Source: UBA7398 sp947491605 (lineage in GTDB: Bacteria; Actinomycetota; Actinomycetes; Nanopelagicales; Nanopelagicaceae). From it: DNA of 27,241 bases. The stretch's first letter is position 1. The number at the start of each line of letters is the position of its first letter. Below are positions 1 through 8,232 of the stretch, piece after piece. The stretch spans positions 1 through 27,241 of the forward strand of contig CANLJW010000016.1 in NCBI GenBank assembly GCA_947491605.1, given 5' to 3'. The position numbers and the translations under genes are program-made. The notes under the pieces are model-generated. The model saw nothing but the letters and a program-made list of their open reading frames with translations. It was not told the DNA's origin and ran no database searches.

Positions 1-353
<353 letters not shown>

Positions 354-373
354 AATGGATGTTGATTCTGGCA

Positions 374-405
374 AAAGACATAAACAACTGTCGTTTATTG
401 TCTTT
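374..405 (-). repeat. Leader hairpin immediately upstream of 16S (12-bp stem)
   Basis: On the minus strand, arms AAAGAC-ATAAAC and GTTTAT-GTCTTT pair perfectly over 12 bp apart from one bulged A, around a 7-nt loop. It ends about 20 nt before the mature 16S 5' end. There is no following T tract, so it is more likely a processing or folding structure than a terminator. Confidence 0.6.
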
Positions 406-451
406 GACCAATTGATTTTTTTACAAAGGATTCGACGGGCATGGCAATAAA

Positions 452-476
452 GCCATACCTCATCGAGGTAATTGGC
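452..476 (-). repeat. Leader hairpin (TACCTC-GAT-GAGGTA core)
   Basis: A perfect 6-bp inverted repeat, TACCTC/GAGGTA, with a 3-nt loop occupies 456-470. It is extended by GCCA/TGGC across a 2-nt bulge. It lies just downstream of the conserved leader element and is probably a pre-rRNA processing or folding element. Confidence 0.6.
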
Positions 477-492
477 ATTGACTTATGGCACG

Positions 493-509
493 CTGTTGAG
501 TTCTCAAGG
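493..509 (-). promoter_or_regulatory. Conserved actinobacterial rrn leader element (boxA-like)
   Basis: The minus strand reads CCTTGAGAACTCAACAG. A near-identical TTGAGAACTCAA block precedes 16S in mycobacterial and other actinobacterial rrn operons, where it lies in the antitermination and processing part of the leader. The sequence match is direct. Its role here is inferred from those relatives. Confidence 0.7.
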
Positions 510-589
510 TACGGGCGCGCACCGATCGAAGACGTCAGTCCGTTCTCGGGGCAACCTGCATCCACCCCTTTTTAGAGGGCAGAAGGAGA

Positions 590-618
590 AACTTAGCCAC
601 CCTTAGGCATAAGGTCAA
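590..618 (-). promoter_or_regulatory. Candidate rrn promoter, proximal (-35 TTGACC, 17 bp, -10 TAAGTT)
   Basis: On the minus strand, TTGACC (complement of 613-618) is followed by an ideal 17-bp spacer and TAAGTT (complement of 590-595). Transcription would start near 583, about 230 nt upstream of the mature 16S end and upstream of the conserved leader element at 493-509. This is the best promoter match in the leader. Confidence 0.6.
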
Positions 619-656
619 ATTGGTGTAATCCGCAGAAAAAAATGCAGGAATCGACC

Positions 657-682
657 AAAAAACCTTGATTTATAAGGGTTTT
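657..682 (-). terminator. Weak hairpin with T tract between the two rrn promoters
   Basis: On the minus strand the arms AAAACC-CTT and AAGG-TTTT can pair with one bulged C around a loop of about 7 nt, and the 3' arm runs into TTTTTT. It could attenuate read-through from tyrS. The stem is AT-rich and imperfect, and the T tract is part of the stem, so this is a tentative call. Confidence 0.25.
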
Positions 683-750
683 AAAGCTTCTAGGGAAGTT
701 CTTACTTCGCTAACCGGCCGTGATACGTCCGTCTCGTAACGAAGAAATGG

Positions 751-780
751 AGGTTATCGCGCTTTATCGGCGTAGGTCAA
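751..780 (-). promoter_or_regulatory. Candidate rrn promoter, distal (-35 TTGACC, 18 bp, -10 TAACCT)
   Basis: On the minus strand, TTGACC (complement of 775-780) is followed after 18 bp by TAACCT (complement of 751-756). The -35 matches TTGACA at five of six positions and the -10 has the conserved TA....T. The same TTGACCT start recurs in the proximal promoter. It lies about 55 bp downstream of the tyrS stop, so it could feed the rRNA operon independently of tyrS read-through. Confidence 0.5.
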
Positions 781-835
781 ATCAAGAAGCGAGCGATCTC
801 TCTCAATATCAGCTAAAAACGTAGAACTTTGTTGC

Positions 836-2113
836 CTATTTAATCAACTCTACCGCGGCTAGGTCGCGCTTGCCTTTTCGCAAGACTAAAAATTTTCCAG
901 CAATCAAATCGCTGGCCGTTGGCGCGAAATCTTCGGCAGTAATTTTCTTATTATTTAAGTACGCGCCACCTTCTTTAATAATTCTACGAGCTGCAGATTT
1001 TGATTCGCAAACACCAGTAGCAACAATTAAATCAACCCACGTTGGAATTTCTGAAGATGAATTTATTGTTGTGCGCGGCAGCTCTGCTAACGCGCCAGCT
1101 AATGTTGCAGAATCAAGGTCGGTAATTTCACCTTGTCCAAATAGTGCTTTAGCTGCAACTTCGACTTTAGCGCAAGCATCCGAGCCATGAATTGAAGTAG
1201 TAACTTCGCGAGCTAAAGCTCGATGCGCTTCGCGTGCGCCTGGATTACTTGCAAGTGATTTTAAAAGTTCTTCAATCTCTACATGCGACTTAAATGAAAA
1301 AATCTTTAACAACTTCTCAACATCTCGGTCATCAGAGTTAATAAAAAATTGGTAGAAGGCATACGGAGATGTCATGGCTGGATCGAGCCAAATAGACCCG
1401 GTTACAGTTTTTCCAAATTTTTCGCCATCGCTCTTAGTCAGCAACGGAACCGATAACGCATATGCACTCTCTCCCGTTACTTTGCGAATTAGATCTAACC
1501 CCGCTGTGATATTTCCCCACTGGTCGCTACCACCAAGTTGCAGTGTGCAATTAGCGCGTCGGAAGAGTTCTAAGAAATCGTAAGCTTGTAAAACTTGATA
1601 AGAAAACTCGGTGTAAGAAATACCACCGCTTTCCAAGCGTGCAGAAACCGAGTCTTTTGCTAACATCTGGTTGACGCTGAAATGCTTTCCGATATCGCGA
1701 AGAAAATTCAACGCTGAAACCGGTGCGGTCCAATCCAGGTTGTTGGCCATGGTGGCGGCATTTTTGGGCGCTTTGAAATCGAGAAAACCCTCTAATTGCT
1801 TACGAATTCGTTCTAACCATTGGGCCACGATCTCTTCATCATTTAAGGTACGTTCGGCGCTACGACCACTTGGGTCTCCTACCAACCCGGTTGCACCGCC
1901 TACTAAAGCGATCGGTTTGTGGCCAGCTAATTGAAATCGCCGGAGCATCGTCATCTGTACCAGGTTACCTAAGTGCAAACTAGGCGCTGTTGGATCAAAT
2001 CCGATGTAGAGAGTGCGTGAGCCCGAATCTAAATGTTTCGCTAATTCAACTTCATCAGTTGATTGCGCGAATGCGCCACGCCATTTTAAGTCAGCTATCA
2101 AAGCGCTCGTCAT
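836..2113 (-). CDS. tyrS: Tyrosine--tRNA ligase
   Basis: Cytosolic class I aminoacyl-tRNA synthetase that charges tRNA-Tyr with tyrosine using ATP. The 425-residue product has the bacterial TyrRS layout. The Rossmann catalytic domain carries YIGFDPTAPSLHLGN (residues 36-50), where HLGN is the HIGH motif. LGGSDQWGN near 193-201 is the tyrosine pocket, and KFGKT at 232-236 is the KMSKS-type loop. A C-terminal S4 RNA-binding domain (from about residue 355) contains ATGVCESKSAARRIIKEGGA. Length is normal for the family. It follows argH by 13 nt, so it is probably the last gene of the arginine operon transcript, and it precedes the rRNA promoter region. The start ATG is preceded by only a weak purine stretch (GGGAA). 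Identification is secure. Confidence 0.97.
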   Translation of the reverse strand: MTSALIADLKWRGAFAQSTDEVELAKHLDSGSRTLYIGFDPTAPSLHLGNLVQMTMLRRFQLAGHKPIALVGGATGLVGDPSGRSAERTLNDEEIVAQWLERIRKQLEGFLDFKAPKNAATMANNLDWTAPVSALNFLRDIGKHFSVNQMLAKDSVSARLESGGISYTEFSYQVLQAYDFLELFRRANCTLQLGGSDQWGNITAGLDLIRKVTGESAYALSVPLLTKSDGEKFGKTVTGSIWLDPAMTSPYAFYQFFINSDDRDVEKLLKIFSFKSHVEIEELLKSLASNPGAREAHRALAREVTTSIHGSDACAKVEVAAKALFGQGEITDLDSATLAGALAELPRTTINSSSEIPTWVDLIVATGVCESKSAARRIIKEGGAYLNNKKITAEDFAPTASDLIAGKFLVLRKGKRDLAAVELIK

Positions 2114-2126
2114 AGGGTTCCCGTTC

Positions 2127-3554
2127 TCATAGTGTCATAGTTCCGATAAATTTTTGCGACGCAGTTTCTACCCATTTTGTCGTAAGCGCAGCGCTGCTTC
2201 GTAATTTTGCAATCTGCAGAACCACACTTTTAGGCGCAGTACCGTTTGATGTAGCGCGTGCAGCAATCGCACCTTCAACATTTAGAAGTTTTATTACATC
2301 GCCCGCTAATTGTGAGTGCGCTGATTGCAATTCACTCTCACTCAATTCATGGAGATCGCAATTTCTTGCCTCTGCAATTTGCACGCATTGGCCCGCGGCA
2401 TCATGCGCTTGGGCGAAACTCACACCTTTACGGACCAAATAATCAGCAATTTCAGTTGCTAACGTAAAACCTAGTGGAGCAGCAGCACGCATTTTCTCGC
2501 GGTTGAATTTTGTGGTTGCAACCATGCCGGCGACTGGAATCAACAGGAGCAGTAAATTTTCCACACTATCGAAGAGCACTTCTTTATCTTCCTGCAGATC
2601 TCGGTTGTATGCAAAGGGCAGACCTTTAAGCACTGTTAAGAGTGCAGTCAAATTTCCAATAAAACGACCGGCTTTACCGCGCGCTAGTTCAGCCACATCT
2701 GGATTCTTTTTCTGCGGCATTATTGATGATCCAGTCGAATATGCATCATCTAATTGGGCCCAGCCAAATTCAGTAGTGGACCAGATGCTCCACTCCTCCC
2801 CGATTCGCGATAAATGCAACCCGATCATTGCGATAATGAAAAGAGCTTCTGCCACATAATCGCGATCGCTAACCGCATCAATGCTATTAGGCGCTACCGA
2901 ATCAAAACCCAACCGCTTCGCCGTGCGCTCTGGCGAAATCGGAAGTGAAGAACCAGATAGCGCCCCAGATCCAAGCGGTGAAGTAGAAGTTCGCACCATC
3001 CAATCCGAAATTCGCGATAAATCTCGCTCTAACGAAACTGCATGTTTCGCTAATTCGTGACCGAAGGAGACTGGTTGCGCGTGTTGCAAGTGCGTAAATC
3101 CTGGGGCAATTGCATCAACATACTCCAATGATTTAGCTAATAGCGCCTCTTGTAAATGTAAAACAGCTCTCGAAATTTCTAACATGTTATCGATTAAGTA
3201 AAGCTTTAAATCAGTTGTTACTTGATCGTTACGCGAGCGTCCGGCACGAATGGCGCTACCGAGAACACCAATTTTTTCGGTTAAGCCCCGCTCTAACGCA
3301 GAATGCACATCTTCATCTTCCGGATTAGGTAAAAATTTTCCGCCCTTAACTTCGTTAAAAAGATGGGTTAGCGCGCTCCTAATTTGCACGCAATCTGTTT
3401 TTGGTAACAATCCAGAACTTTCTAAAACATCCAAATGCGCAATTGAGCTAACAATGTCATAAGGTGCAAGTCGCCAATCAAATTGCACACTTCGCGATAG
3501 CGCGAAGAGAGAATCAGCTGGTGATTCTGAAAACCTACCGCCCCAGAGCGTCAT
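2127..3554 (-). CDS. argH: Argininosuccinate lyase
   Basis: Catalyses the last step of arginine synthesis, splitting argininosuccinate into arginine and fumarate. The 475-residue protein belongs to the fumarase/aspartase superfamily. It shows the RSRNDQ block near residues 106-111, THLQHAQP at 154-161 with the conserved histidine, and the superfamily signature GSSIMPQKKNPD at 275-286, whose serine loop is catalytic. Length matches the family. Its ATG directly abuts the argR stop codon (TAAATG, zero spacing), so translation is probably coupled. In many actinobacterial clusters argG lies between argR and argH; here it is absent. No key residue appears to be missing. Confidence 0.97.
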   Translation of the reverse strand: MTLWGGRFSESPADSLFALSRSVQFDWRLAPYDIVSSIAHLDVLESSGLLPKTDCVQIRSALTHLFNEVKGGKFLPNPEDEDVHSALERGLTEKIGVLGSAIRAGRSRNDQVTTDLKLYLIDNMLEISRAVLHLQEALLAKSLEYVDAIAPGFTHLQHAQPVSFGHELAKHAVSLERDLSRISDWMVRTSTSPLGSGALSGSSLPISPERTAKRLGFDSVAPNSIDAVSDRDYVAEALFIIAMIGLHLSRIGEEWSIWSTTEFGWAQLDDAYSTGSSIMPQKKNPDVAELARGKAGRFIGNLTALLTVLKGLPFAYNRDLQEDKEVLFDSVENLLLLLIPVAGMVATTKFNREKMRAAAPLGFTLATEIADYLVRKGVSFAQAHDAAGQCVQIAEARNCDLHELSESELQSAHSQLAGDVIKLLNVEGAIAARATSNGTAPKSVVLQIAKLRSSAALTTKWVETASQKFIGTMTL

Positions 3555-4097
3555 TTATTTTCGCTTCCTTGCTTTAGTTTTACGAATATTGGAACTCTTA
3601 GACTTCCGTGCTGATGCTGCGAATTCTTTCAGAACCGCCGCCAATGCGGGGCCTCCATTTGCCTGTTTCGCAACAACTAATACCGTGTCATCTCCGGCAA
3701 TTGTTCCGATCGCTGCGGTTAATTCTCCGCTTAGAGTTGCTCGATCAATTGCACTAGCCAAAAGATTTGCACCGCCTGGAGGTGTCCTAACTACTGCCAA
3801 ATTCCCGCTACCAACTACCGAAAGAATTAGCTGGTCCGAAACTCTAGTAACCCGATTCAGCGGTTGGGCATCACTTTCGAGGAATCGATAAGTCATCGCA
3901 CCGCTCGCCGTTTTCGCTCGGATTGCACCAACTTCATCTAAATCCCTGCTCGCCGTTGCTTGCGTTACTTTAACGCCAGCATCAGCCAACAAATCAACTA
4001 AATCTGTTTGTGAATGTACTTTGCCAGCTGAAATAAATTCAATCGCCATCGCTCTCCGGCCACTAGCCGAAATTCTTTGTTTCGCACTTTTAACCAT
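3555..4097 (-). CDS. argR: Arginine repressor ArgR
   Basis: Hexameric arginine-dependent transcriptional repressor and the likely regulator of the tandem ARG boxes upstream of argC. The N-terminal winged helix (residues about 8-75) has the recognition segment VTQATASRDLDEVGA at 44-58. The C-terminal arginine-binding and oligomerisation domain carries GTIAGDDTV at 131-139 with the conserved Asp pair. The start overlaps the argD 3' end by 8 nt, and the stop abuts argH. Unusual: the protein is 180 residues, whereas typical ArgR is about 150-170. The last 20 residues contain ten Lys/Arg and end in KARKRK, a basic tail beyond the normal fold. Lying inside the operon it controls, it is probably autoregulated through the argC promoter. 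Confidence 0.94.
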   Translation of the reverse strand: MVKSAKQRISASGRRAMAIEFISAGKVHSQTDLVDLLADAGVKVTQATASRDLDEVGAIRAKTASGAMTYRFLESDAQPLNRVTRVSDQLILSVVGSGNLAVVRTPPGGANLLASAIDRATLSGELTAAIGTIAGDDTVLVVAKQANGGPALAAVLKEFAASARKSKSSNIRKTKARKRK

Positions 4098-5280
4098 TTA
4101 ACACACCTAACGATTTTCGGAACGCTGCGACAAAATCCATCACATTATTCTTTGTAATAATAAGAGCTGGTGCGATTCTAATTACTTCATCGCTGGTTGC
4201 ATTAACTAGCACTCCGTTGTTGAGTAAATCAGCTGCTAACGCTTTAGCATTTGCAGTTTTAAGAACAATCCCGATTAATAATCCACGCCCACGAACTTCC
4301 GAGATCCCCGAAATTTTTATTAATTCGCTTTTTAATAGATTACCAAGTACAACATTGCTTTTTAGCAAACCTTTAGATTGAATAACATTGATAGTCGCGT
4401 TAGCAGCCGCGCATGCAACCGGATTCCCACCAAAAGTTGAACCGTGATCTCCGGGTTTAAATAAATTGCTAGAACGTCCCAACGCAATCATTGCACCGAG
4501 CGGTAAACCGCCACCCAAACCCTTTGCAATGGTTATTACATCCGGAGTTATTTCTTCATTTTCGTAGCCGAACCAGGTTCCAGTTCTGCCCATTCCAGTT
4601 TGAACTGCATCAATCACAAGTAGCGCACCAGTTTTATCGCATATTTCGCGAGCAGCTTTCAAATACCCTTTAGGTGGAACAACTACACCGGCTTCGCCCA
4701 TAATTGGTTCTAAAATAACCATTGCCGTTTTACTGGTTACGGCGCGACGCAGCGCCGCTACATCGCCATAATTAACATGTTTTATTTTACGGAGCAACGG
4801 TTTAAATGGATCCCGTTTAGCTGGTTGGCCAGTGAGTGAAATAGCCCCCATCGTTCGGCCGTGAAAAGCGCCGTGTGCCGCCACAATATTGGTACGACCG
4901 GTCAAGCGCGAAAGCTTAATTGCGGCTTCATTTGCTTCTGCGCCAGAATTGCAGAAAAATACTTTGGAGTTCTTATCCCCCGTCATTTTCTGTAACGATT
5001 GCGCCAATTGCAAAACCTGCGGATGCATATAGAAATTGCTTACATGACTAAGTGTTGAAATCTGTTTTGTAACGGCTTTGATTATTGCGGGATGCGCGTG
5101 GCCCAGTAGGTTTGTGGCTATCCCACCAAGAAAATCTAAATACTTCTTGCCGTCCGCATCGTAAACAATTGCGCCTTTACCTTTTACTAAAGAGATAGGT
5201 GGAGTTCCATAATTTGGTTGGAACGTTTTGTTCCATGTTGCTTGCGCTAATGAATTTCCAAATTTGCCTGGCTTTCTCAT
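4090..5280 (-). CDS. argD: Acetylornithine aminotransferase
   Basis: PLP-dependent class III aminotransferase that converts N-acetylglutamate semialdehyde plus glutamate to N-acetylornithine; related enzymes also act in lysine synthesis. The frame stays open to 5391, but I start at 5280. There ATG overlaps the argB stop as ATGA, and MRKPGKFGNSLAQ leads directly into the normal fold, giving 396 residues. The upstream extension would only be shadow translation of argB. Motifs: NSGAEANEAAIKLSR at 111-125 (cofactor phosphate region), AFHGRTMG at 138-145, the PLP-contacting D224, and the Schiff-base lysine K253 in IAKGLGGGLPLGAM. Odd: the usual DEVQTG is DAVQTG (residues 224-229), losing a widely conserved Glu. 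The gene is followed directly by argR; argF, often found here, is missing. Confidence 0.95.
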   Translation of the reverse strand: MRKPGKFGNSLAQATWNKTFQPNYGTPPISLVKGKGAIVYDADGKKYLDFLGGIATNLLGHAHPAIIKAVTKQISTLSHVSNFYMHPQVLQLAQSLQKMTGDKNSKVFFCNSGAEANEAAIKLSRLTGRTNIVAAHGAFHGRTMGAISLTGQPAKRDPFKPLLRKIKHVNYGDVAALRRAVTSKTAMVILEPIMGEAGVVVPPKGYLKAAREICDKTGALLVIDAVQTGMGRTGTWFGYENEEITPDVITIAKGLGGGLPLGAMIALGRSSNLFKPGDHGSTFGGNPVACAAANATINVIQSKGLLKSNVVLGNLLKSELIKISGISEVRGRGLLIGIVLKTANAKALAADLLNNGVLVNATSDEVIRIAPALIITKNNVMDFVAAFRKSLGVLNG

Positions 5281-6068
5281 GCTGTCACCAACGTTCCACC
5301 GGAGTGAGAAAGCGCTGCGATGAAAGCAGCATCGCTCTTGCCATCGATAATTCGAGCTGATTTTGCACCTGAATTTATCGCGTTTATACACGCTGCAACC
5401 TTAGGAGCCATGCCACTTTCAAATGTTGCCGCAATCTCGGTTAGTGCTGAAACGGTTATCGCAGAAATCAACGAACTTTTATCAGGCCAATTCCGATAAA
5501 TTCCAGGAACGTCGGTCATAAAAATTGTGGCGTCTGCAGATAACGAACCAGCAATAGCACCCGCTGCAATATCGGCGTTTACATTCATGCCAACGCCATC
5601 TCGAGTTTCCGATACCGGAGAAACTATTGGAATGAAGCCAGCGTTCATCAATGAAATTAAGATCTCGGGATTAACACCAACAACTTCGCCAACTTGACCA
5701 ATACTTTTCATTTCGCCGTTCACTAGGACTAATTTAGGAACAACATCCAGTAACGCCTGACTTTTACCGCTGAGCCCAACTGCGGGCAACCCATTACTTC
5801 TAAACAATTTCACGATTTCTCGTAACACATGTCCAGAGAGCACTTCTTCAACAACTGCAAAAATCTCTGGCGAAGTGACGCGATAGCCTCCGACTACTTC
5901 TTTTGCTAAGCCACGTGCAGATATTTCGGCATCGATCATCGGTCCACCACCATGCACAATCACAAATCGTTCTCCAAGAGCATGAAGTTTTTTTATCTCG
6001 AAGAGCCAATTTCCAGTTTCGGTGTTGGCTAAATTCATTGCATGTCCGCCATATTTAATAACCATCAT
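5277..6068 (-). CDS. argB: Acetylglutamate kinase, short form
   Basis: Phosphorylates N-acetyl-L-glutamate, the second committed step of arginine synthesis, within the amino acid kinase fold. Seen: VIKYGGHAM at residues 3-11 (phosphate-binding Gly-rich strand), VIVHGGGPMID (substrate loop), MNVNADIAAGA, and SGMAPKVAACINAI in the ATP site. The protein is 263 residues and begins only two residues before VIKYGG. Actinobacterial NAGKs are usually about 290-300 residues, with an N-terminal helix that forms the arginine-inhibited hexamer. The short start is forced: upstream codons in this frame contain no ATG, GTG or TTG before an in-frame TGA. The start overlaps the argJ stop (ACATGATG). Confidence 0.95.
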   Translation of the reverse strand: MMVIKYGGHAMNLANTETGNWLFEIKKLHALGERFVIVHGGGPMIDAEISARGLAKEVVGGYRVTSPEIFAVVEEVLSGHVLREIVKLFRSNGLPAVGLSGKSQALLDVVPKLVLVNGEMKSIGQVGEVVGVNPEILISLMNAGFIPIVSPVSETRDGVGMNVNADIAAGAIAGSLSADATIFMTDVPGIYRNWPDKSSLISAITVSALTEIAATFESGMAPKVAACINAINSGAKSARIIDGKSDAAFIAALSHSGGTLVTA

Positions 6069-7210
6069 GTCGCATACGCTGAATTCTCGTGCACATACAT
6101 CGCGCTCAAATCATTTGTCATAATGGTTGCGCTCTCACTGCCCATATTCAAATCAATCACTATCTCGATAATTTCACCAGACATGTCCACCAAATCACGA
6201 TCTGCTCCAGGGGAGCTATCGGTGCAAACTTGCACCCCATTTAGATTCACATCAATTCGATAAGGATCAAACGTTGCAGAAGTAGTACCAATTGCGGCGA
6301 GAATTCTTCCCCAATTTGGATCTTCCCCATGTAATGCGCATTTCAATAGGTTGTTTCTGGCACAAGCCCGACCCACCGCTACTGCATCAGATTCCGATAA
6401 CGCGTTAATTGTTGTAATTGAAACTATTTTGGAATGACCTTCGGCATCGGCAATTAATTGGAAAGAAAGTTCACTACATATTTTTTGTAAAGCGAATTCA
6501 AGTTGGGCATCCGGTAGCGACACCCCCGAAGCACCGGAGGCTAAAAAGAGCACGGTGTCATTTGTGGAGGTACAGCCATCAGAATCGATTCGGTTGAAGG
6601 TTCGATCTACTATTTTTTCAAAAATTAATTTTGCTGAATATTCATCAACTATCGCATCAGTCATAATAACTGAAAGCATGGTCGCTAACGAAGGTGCAAG
6701 CATGCCAGCCCCTTTTGCAATTCCCGTAAACGTGGACCCGGAGATTTCAGAAGTGGAAATTTTCGGTTTGGAATCAGTTGTCATAATTCCGGTTGCACAA
6801 TCTATGAGGCTGGCATTTGAAAGGTTGGCGATTGCTGCACTAGCCCCACTTAACAACTTATCCATTAAAAGTCGCACCCCAATTAATCCAGTCGAACAAA
6901 CCACAACATCGCTTGCTGAGATACTTAAAAGTTCAGCCACATGTTCGGCAGTCTTATGCGTATCTACAAAACCATCAGGACCAGTGCATGCATTCGCACC
7001 TCCGCTATTAAGAATTACGGCTTTTACTTCGTTATCTCTTACAACTTCCATACTCCAAGTAACTGGCGCGGCCACAATTTTGTTGGTCGTAAATACCGCA
7101 GTCCCGAAATACTGCGGACCTTCGTTAACAATTACCGTTAAATCTTTACTGTCATTACTTTTCAAGCCAGCGCTAACTCCGGCGCCACTAAATCCGGAAG
7201 GGAGATTCAT
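6065..7210 (-). CDS. argJ: Glutamate N-acetyltransferase / amino-acid acetyltransferase (ArgJ)
   Basis: Transfers the acetyl group from N-acetylornithine to glutamate, giving the cyclic (recycling) arginine pathway; some ArgJ also use acetyl-CoA. The 381-residue precursor is expected to cleave itself into alpha and beta chains. The site is visible in KGAGMLAPSLATML (residues 166-179), with the nucleophile T177 after A176. NSGGANACTG (68-77) and CSTGLIG (105-111), containing the oxyanion-hole region, are also present. Length is slightly below the usual ~400. The ATG overlaps the argC stop by 4 nt (ATGA), indicating coupled translation. Whether it is mono- or bifunctional cannot be read from sequence. 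Confidence 0.95.
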   Translation of the reverse strand: MNLPSGFSGAGVSAGLKSNDSKDLTVIVNEGPQYFGTAVFTTNKIVAAPVTWSMEVVRDNEVKAVILNSGGANACTGPDGFVDTHKTAEHVAELLSISASDVVVCSTGLIGVRLLMDKLLSGASAAIANLSNASLIDCATGIMTTDSKPKISTSEISGSTFTGIAKGAGMLAPSLATMLSVIMTDAIVDEYSAKLIFEKIVDRTFNRIDSDGCTSTNDTVLFLASGASGVSLPDAQLEFALQKICSELSFQLIADAEGHSKIVSITTINALSESDAVAVGRACARNNLLKCALHGEDPNWGRILAAIGTTSATFDPYRIDVNLNGVQVCTDSSPGADRDLVDMSGEIIEIVIDLNMGSESATIMTNDLSAMYVHENSAYAT

Positions 7211-8226
7211 GAGCCAATTCCAATCGAAACTAAACCTGTTTCCTCCGGTAAACCAGAAATTATGTTGGCATTTTGAATTGCTTGACCAGCTGCACCTTTA
7301 CCTAAATTATCGATTGCAATTGAAATGACTAATCGGTTCGTATGAACATCGATAGCTACCTGTATATGTGCACTATTTGAACCAAGTACCGAATTTGTTT
7401 GTGGCATCTGTCCGTTTGGTAAAAGATGTACGAATTTCGCGGTTGCATAGAAATCACTATAAATTTTACCTATTTCCAATTGCGAGATATTTTTATTTAG
7501 CTTTGCTGTAACTGTGGCCAGTATTCCTCTTGGCATAGGCGCCAAAATTGGAGTGAATGATATTTTTACATTTGAATTATCAGAAAGTTTACTCAAGGTT
7601 TCTTCGATTTCCGGAGTGTGCTGATGGATTCCACCAAATTTATATGAGGTGAGTGAATTCATCACTTCGCTGGCTATCAGGTTAATTTTTGCACTTCTAC
7701 CAGCGCCAGTGGTGCCAGAAGCAGCCACTACAACAATGTCTTCTTGCGCGATCAACGAATTTTGAACTGCAGGCGCAGCTGCTAGGGCAATAGCCGTGGC
7801 GTAACAACCAGGATTTGATATCCGATTGCTATTCGCATCAATATTGAGAAGTTCTGGCAAACCGTATTGCCAAGAACCAGCGTATGTACCACCGTAGTAT
7901 TTTTCCCACGAAGCTTTACTAGCCAATCTGAAATCTGCACCTAAATCTACAACTTTGACGGTATCACTGATTTGCGCAATCAATTTTGCGGATTCACCAT
8001 GTGGCAGCGCCAGAAAAACTAGATCACATTCGTTGATTTTCGAGATTTCAGTTACGGCAAAATCTCTACCACTAAACTGAGTTAATTGCGGATGCACATT
8101 AGTAATCGGCTCCCCCGCATTAGAGCCGGCCGCAATATAGAAAAGTTCGAAATTAGGGTGCATTGAAAGTAGGCGTAACAATTCGCCACCTGCATATCCG
8201 CTAGCCCCTACTACTCCTGTTTTCAT
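7207..8226 (-). CDS. argC: N-acetyl-gamma-glutamyl-phosphate reductase
   Basis: NADPH-dependent reduction of N-acetylglutamyl phosphate to the semialdehyde. This is the first gene of the arginine operon. The 339-residue protein has the N-terminal nucleotide-binding motif VVGASGYAGGELLRLL (5-20), the catalytic cysteine C141 in SNPGCYATA, and the conserved GGIHQHTPEIEE block (198-209) that supplies the catalytic histidine. ATG at 8226 gives the canonical start immediately before the Rossmann glycine motif. There is no Shine-Dalgarno; instead a -10 hexamer sits exactly 6 nt upstream, so the mRNA is probably leaderless. Two ArgR boxes precede it. Confidence 0.96.
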   Translation of the reverse strand: MKTGVVGASGYAGGELLRLLSMHPNFELFYIAAGSNAGEPITNVHPQLTQFSGRDFAVTEISKINECDLVFLALPHGESAKLIAQISDTVKVVDLGADFRLASKASWEKYYGGTYAGSWQYGLPELLNIDANSNRISNPGCYATAIALAAAPAVQNSLIAQEDIVVVAASGTTGAGRSAKINLIASEVMNSLTSYKFGGIHQHTPEIEETLSKLSDNSNVKISFTPILAPMPRGILATVTAKLNKNISQLEIGKIYSDFYATAKFVHLLPNGQMPQTNSVLGSNSAHIQVAIDVHTNRLVISIAIDNLGKGAAGQAIQNANIISGLPEETGLVSIGIGS

Positions 8227-8232
8227 GGCTTG

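Larger units (their letters stand above)
354..835 (-). promoter_or_regulatory. rRNA operon leader and promoter region (482 nt non-coding)
   Basis: This is the only gene-free stretch longer than 300 nt. It separates the tyrS stop from the 16S 5' end. On the minus strand it holds two sigma70-type promoter candidates (751-780 and 590-618), a weak hairpin with a T tract (657-682), a conserved actinobacterial leader element (493-509) and two strong hairpins (452-476 and 374-405) before the mature rRNA. No open reading frame with a plausible start was seen. The layout fits a precursor rRNA leader of about 230 nt from the proximal promoter or about 390 nt from the distal one. Confidence 0.85.

Noticed and set aside
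5281..5391. 37-residue N-terminal extension of ArgD
   Set aside because: It overlaps argB in another frame and has no family similarity; ATG at 5280 overlaps the argB stop as ATGA and gives the normal length.
6555..7328. 257-codon open frame on the plus strand opposite argJ and argC
   Set aside because: It is antisense to two well-supported genes, has no family motif, and its residues reflect the complementary reading of their codons.
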